From Rhodobacter sp. (GTDB taxonomy: Bacteria > Pseudomonadota > Alphaproteobacteria > Rhodobacterales > Rhodobacteraceae), in the NCBI GenBank assembly GCA_022340385.1, contig JAJDOB010000120.1, positions 1-33,394 of the forward strand: a stretch of 33,394 nucleotides of DNA, given 5' to 3'. Under the pieces are notes generated by a model. It had not been told where the DNA came from, searched no databases, and worked only from the letters and a program-made list of their open reading frames with translations. Below, piece by piece: positions 32,060 through 33,394 of the stretch; position 1 is the first letter of the stretch; every line of letters begins with the position of its first letter. The translations under genes and the position numbers were made by a program.

Positions 32060-33394
32060 TCAAGCCACCATCGCCTCGGCCCGCTTCAGATCGACGGAAA
32101 CCAGCTGGCTGACTCCCTGTTCGCCCATCGTCACCCCGAACAGCCGGTCCATCCGCGCCATCGTCACCGCGTGGTGAGTGATGATCAGGAACCGGGTTTC
32201 GGTACGCCGGGTCATCTCGTCCAGCAGATCGCAGAACCGGGTGACATTCGCGTCATCCAGCGGCGCATCGACCTCGTCCAGCACGCAGATCGGCGCCGGA
32301 TTGGCCAGGAACACACCGAAGATCAGCGCCAGCGCGGTCAGCGTCTGTTCGCCCCCCGAAAGCAGCGACAGCGTCGACAGTTTCTTGCCCGGCGGCTGGC
32401 ACATGATTTCAAGTCCGGCCTCCAGCGGGTCATCGGATTCCACCAGGACCAGATTGGCCTCGCCACCGCCGAACAAATGCGTGAACAGCAGCGAGAAGTT
32501 GGAATTCACCTGCTCGAACGCGGTCAGCAACCGCTCTCGCCCCTCGCGGTTCAGTGCATTGATGCCCGCGCGCAGCTTGCCGATCGCGGCCTCCAGGTCG
32601 GTCTTTTCGCGCACCAGGGTGTCGTGTTCCTGTTGCACTTCGCGGGCGTCTTCCTCTGCCCGAAGGTTCACCGCACCCAGCGCGTCGCGCTGGCGCTTCA
32701 GGCGGTTGACCTCGTGTTCGACCTGTTCCGCTGCGGGCATCTTTTCGGCATCGACGCCCAGTCGTTCCAGCAGGTCGGCGGGCGTGGTTTCCTGCGCCTC
32801 GGCAATGCGTTCGGCGGCGGCCTGCACCGACTCTCGCGTTGCGTCACAGCGCGCCTCGGCCGCCGCGCGCGCCTCGCGGGCCTGGCTGGCGGCGCGTTCC
32901 GCCTCGCGCTCGGCCTCGACAGCCCGGCGCATCGCGGTTTCGCCGGTCGCCAGCGCGTCGGACGCCGCACGGCGTCGCGCCTCGGCCACCTCGATCCCGC
33001 TGGCCAGTTCCGCGCGCTGCGCGGCGATCTGCGCCGGGGCGTCCGACGCCGCCTGCAATTCCTGCTCCGACGCCGCGCGCCGTTCCGCCAGTTCGCCAAT
33101 CCGCTTGCCGGCGTTCTCCAGCCGGCGCTGCCAGTTCTCGGCGTCTTTCAGAACCTCGCGCAGGCGCTTTTGCCGCGCCTCGCCGGTGTGTTTCAATTCG
33201 TCATGCGCGGCGCGGCGCGACATCATCGTCATCCGCGCCGCCTCGACCGTCATCTTGACGTCATCGACCGTGGCGCGCGCGGCATCCAGATCGCCCAGAT
33301 CGGCGCGCGCAGCCTCTGCCTCTTTCGCGGCGATCCGCGCCTGCATCGCGTCTTCCTCGTGGCGCGTCACCGCCATGCGCAGCGATTCCACCCG
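32060..33394 (-). CDS. smc: chromosome segregation protein SMC, C-terminal part
   Basis: SMC is a coiled-coil ATPase that organises and separates the chromosome. Only the last 444 residues or so are in the window; the gene continues past 33394. They comprise a long Ala/Glu/Arg-rich coiled coil with heptad character, then the C-terminal ATPase lobe: TAFEQVNSNFSLLFTHLFGGG, the ABC signature LLSGGEQTLTALALIF, and the Walker B CVLDEVDAPLDDANV, followed by the switch His in ITHHAVTMARMD. The end of the gene is intact. Direct evidence of the N-terminal Walker A is outside this window. Confidence 0.96.
   Translation of the reverse strand, partial: RVESLRMAVTRHEEDAMQARIAAKEAEAARADLGDLDAARATVDDVKMTVEAARMTMMSRRAAHDELKHTGEARQKRLREVLKDAENWQRRLENAGKRIGELAERRAASEQELQAASDAPAQIAAQRAELASGIEVAEARRRAASDALATGETAMRRAVEAEREAERAASQAREARAAAEARCDATRESVQAAAERIAEAQETTPADLLERLGVDAEKMPAAEQVEHEVNRLKRQRDALGAVNLRAEEDAREVQQEHDTLVREKTDLEAAIGKLRAGINALNREGRERLLTAFEQVNSNFSLLFTHLFGGGEANLVLVESDDPLEAGLEIMCQPPGKKLSTLSLLSGGEQTLTALALIFGVFLANPAPICVLDEVDAPLDDANVTRFCDLLDEMTRRTETRFLIITHHAVTMARMDRLFGVTMGEQGVSQLVSVDLKRAEAMVA

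Noticed and set aside
1-33394. CRISPR array, prophage or complete transposable element
   Set aside because: No regularly spaced repeats, integrase, phage structural genes or transposase were found; the only repeat of note is the 146-bp pair described.

Overview
The window is GC-rich chromosomal DNA from an alphaproteobacterium, most likely a member of the Rhodobacteraceae (roseobacter/rhodobacter group). The signs are the gene order rpoZ–rsh–DUF2062–pdxJ–acpS–lepB–rnc, three tandem peptide deformylase genes next to fmt, a cobalamin locus with a fused cbiG-cobJ gene, and a Hint/RTX protein of the kind common in that family. This placement is from recognition of families and order, not from a database search. 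No rRNA, tRNA or CRISPR array was found.

Layout. (1) 1–2.4 kb and 6.6–11.4 kb hold one minus-strand housekeeping block read right to left: folK, rpoZ, rsh (ppGpp synthetase/hydrolase), DUF2062, pdxJ, then acpS, lepB, rnc. (2) This block is split at 2.4–6.6 kb by accessory-looking DNA: a small secreted-protein gene, a large plus-strand RTX/Hint gene broken by an in-frame amber codon, a 146-bp imperfect direct repeat that is a broken second copy of the secreted-protein gene, and a flavin-reductase-like (PNPOx fold) gene. (3) 11.4–14.6 kb: a NYN-domain ribonuclease with a clear terminator, a small secreted protein, and ispH–methyltransferase–rnhA. (4) 14.6–17.8 kb, minus strand: two small membrane proteins and the translation operon def–def–def–fmt, in which the last deformylase has lost key active-site residues. 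(5) 17.9–19.4 kb: a MalY/PatB-type C–S lyase and a small unknown.

(6) 19.5–30.2 kb is the cobalamin (B12) locus. On the minus strand cbiX, cobH, cobL, cobI, cbiG-cobJ and cobM make most of the corrin-ring steps. On the plus strand a DUF1636 ferredoxin-like protein, cobC and cbiB make and attach the aminopropanol arm. Between the two arms lie a glutathionyl-hydroquinone reductase and a degenerate receiver-domain protein. The combination of a CbiX chelatase with a CbiG domain suggests early cobalt insertion even though the other enzymes would usually be named after the aerobic pathway. (7) 30.3–33.4 kb: a lytic transglycosylase, a small secreted protein, and the 3' end of smc running off the window.

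The items most worth a second look are the repeat-flanked Hint cassette with its amber codon, the matching hairpins over two ribosome-binding sites in the inserted region, the pseudo-deformylase in a translationally coupled trio, and the CbiX/CbiG-CobJ/DUF1636 B12 arrangement with its Cys- and His-rich CbiX tail. I did not find a clear wholly new system.
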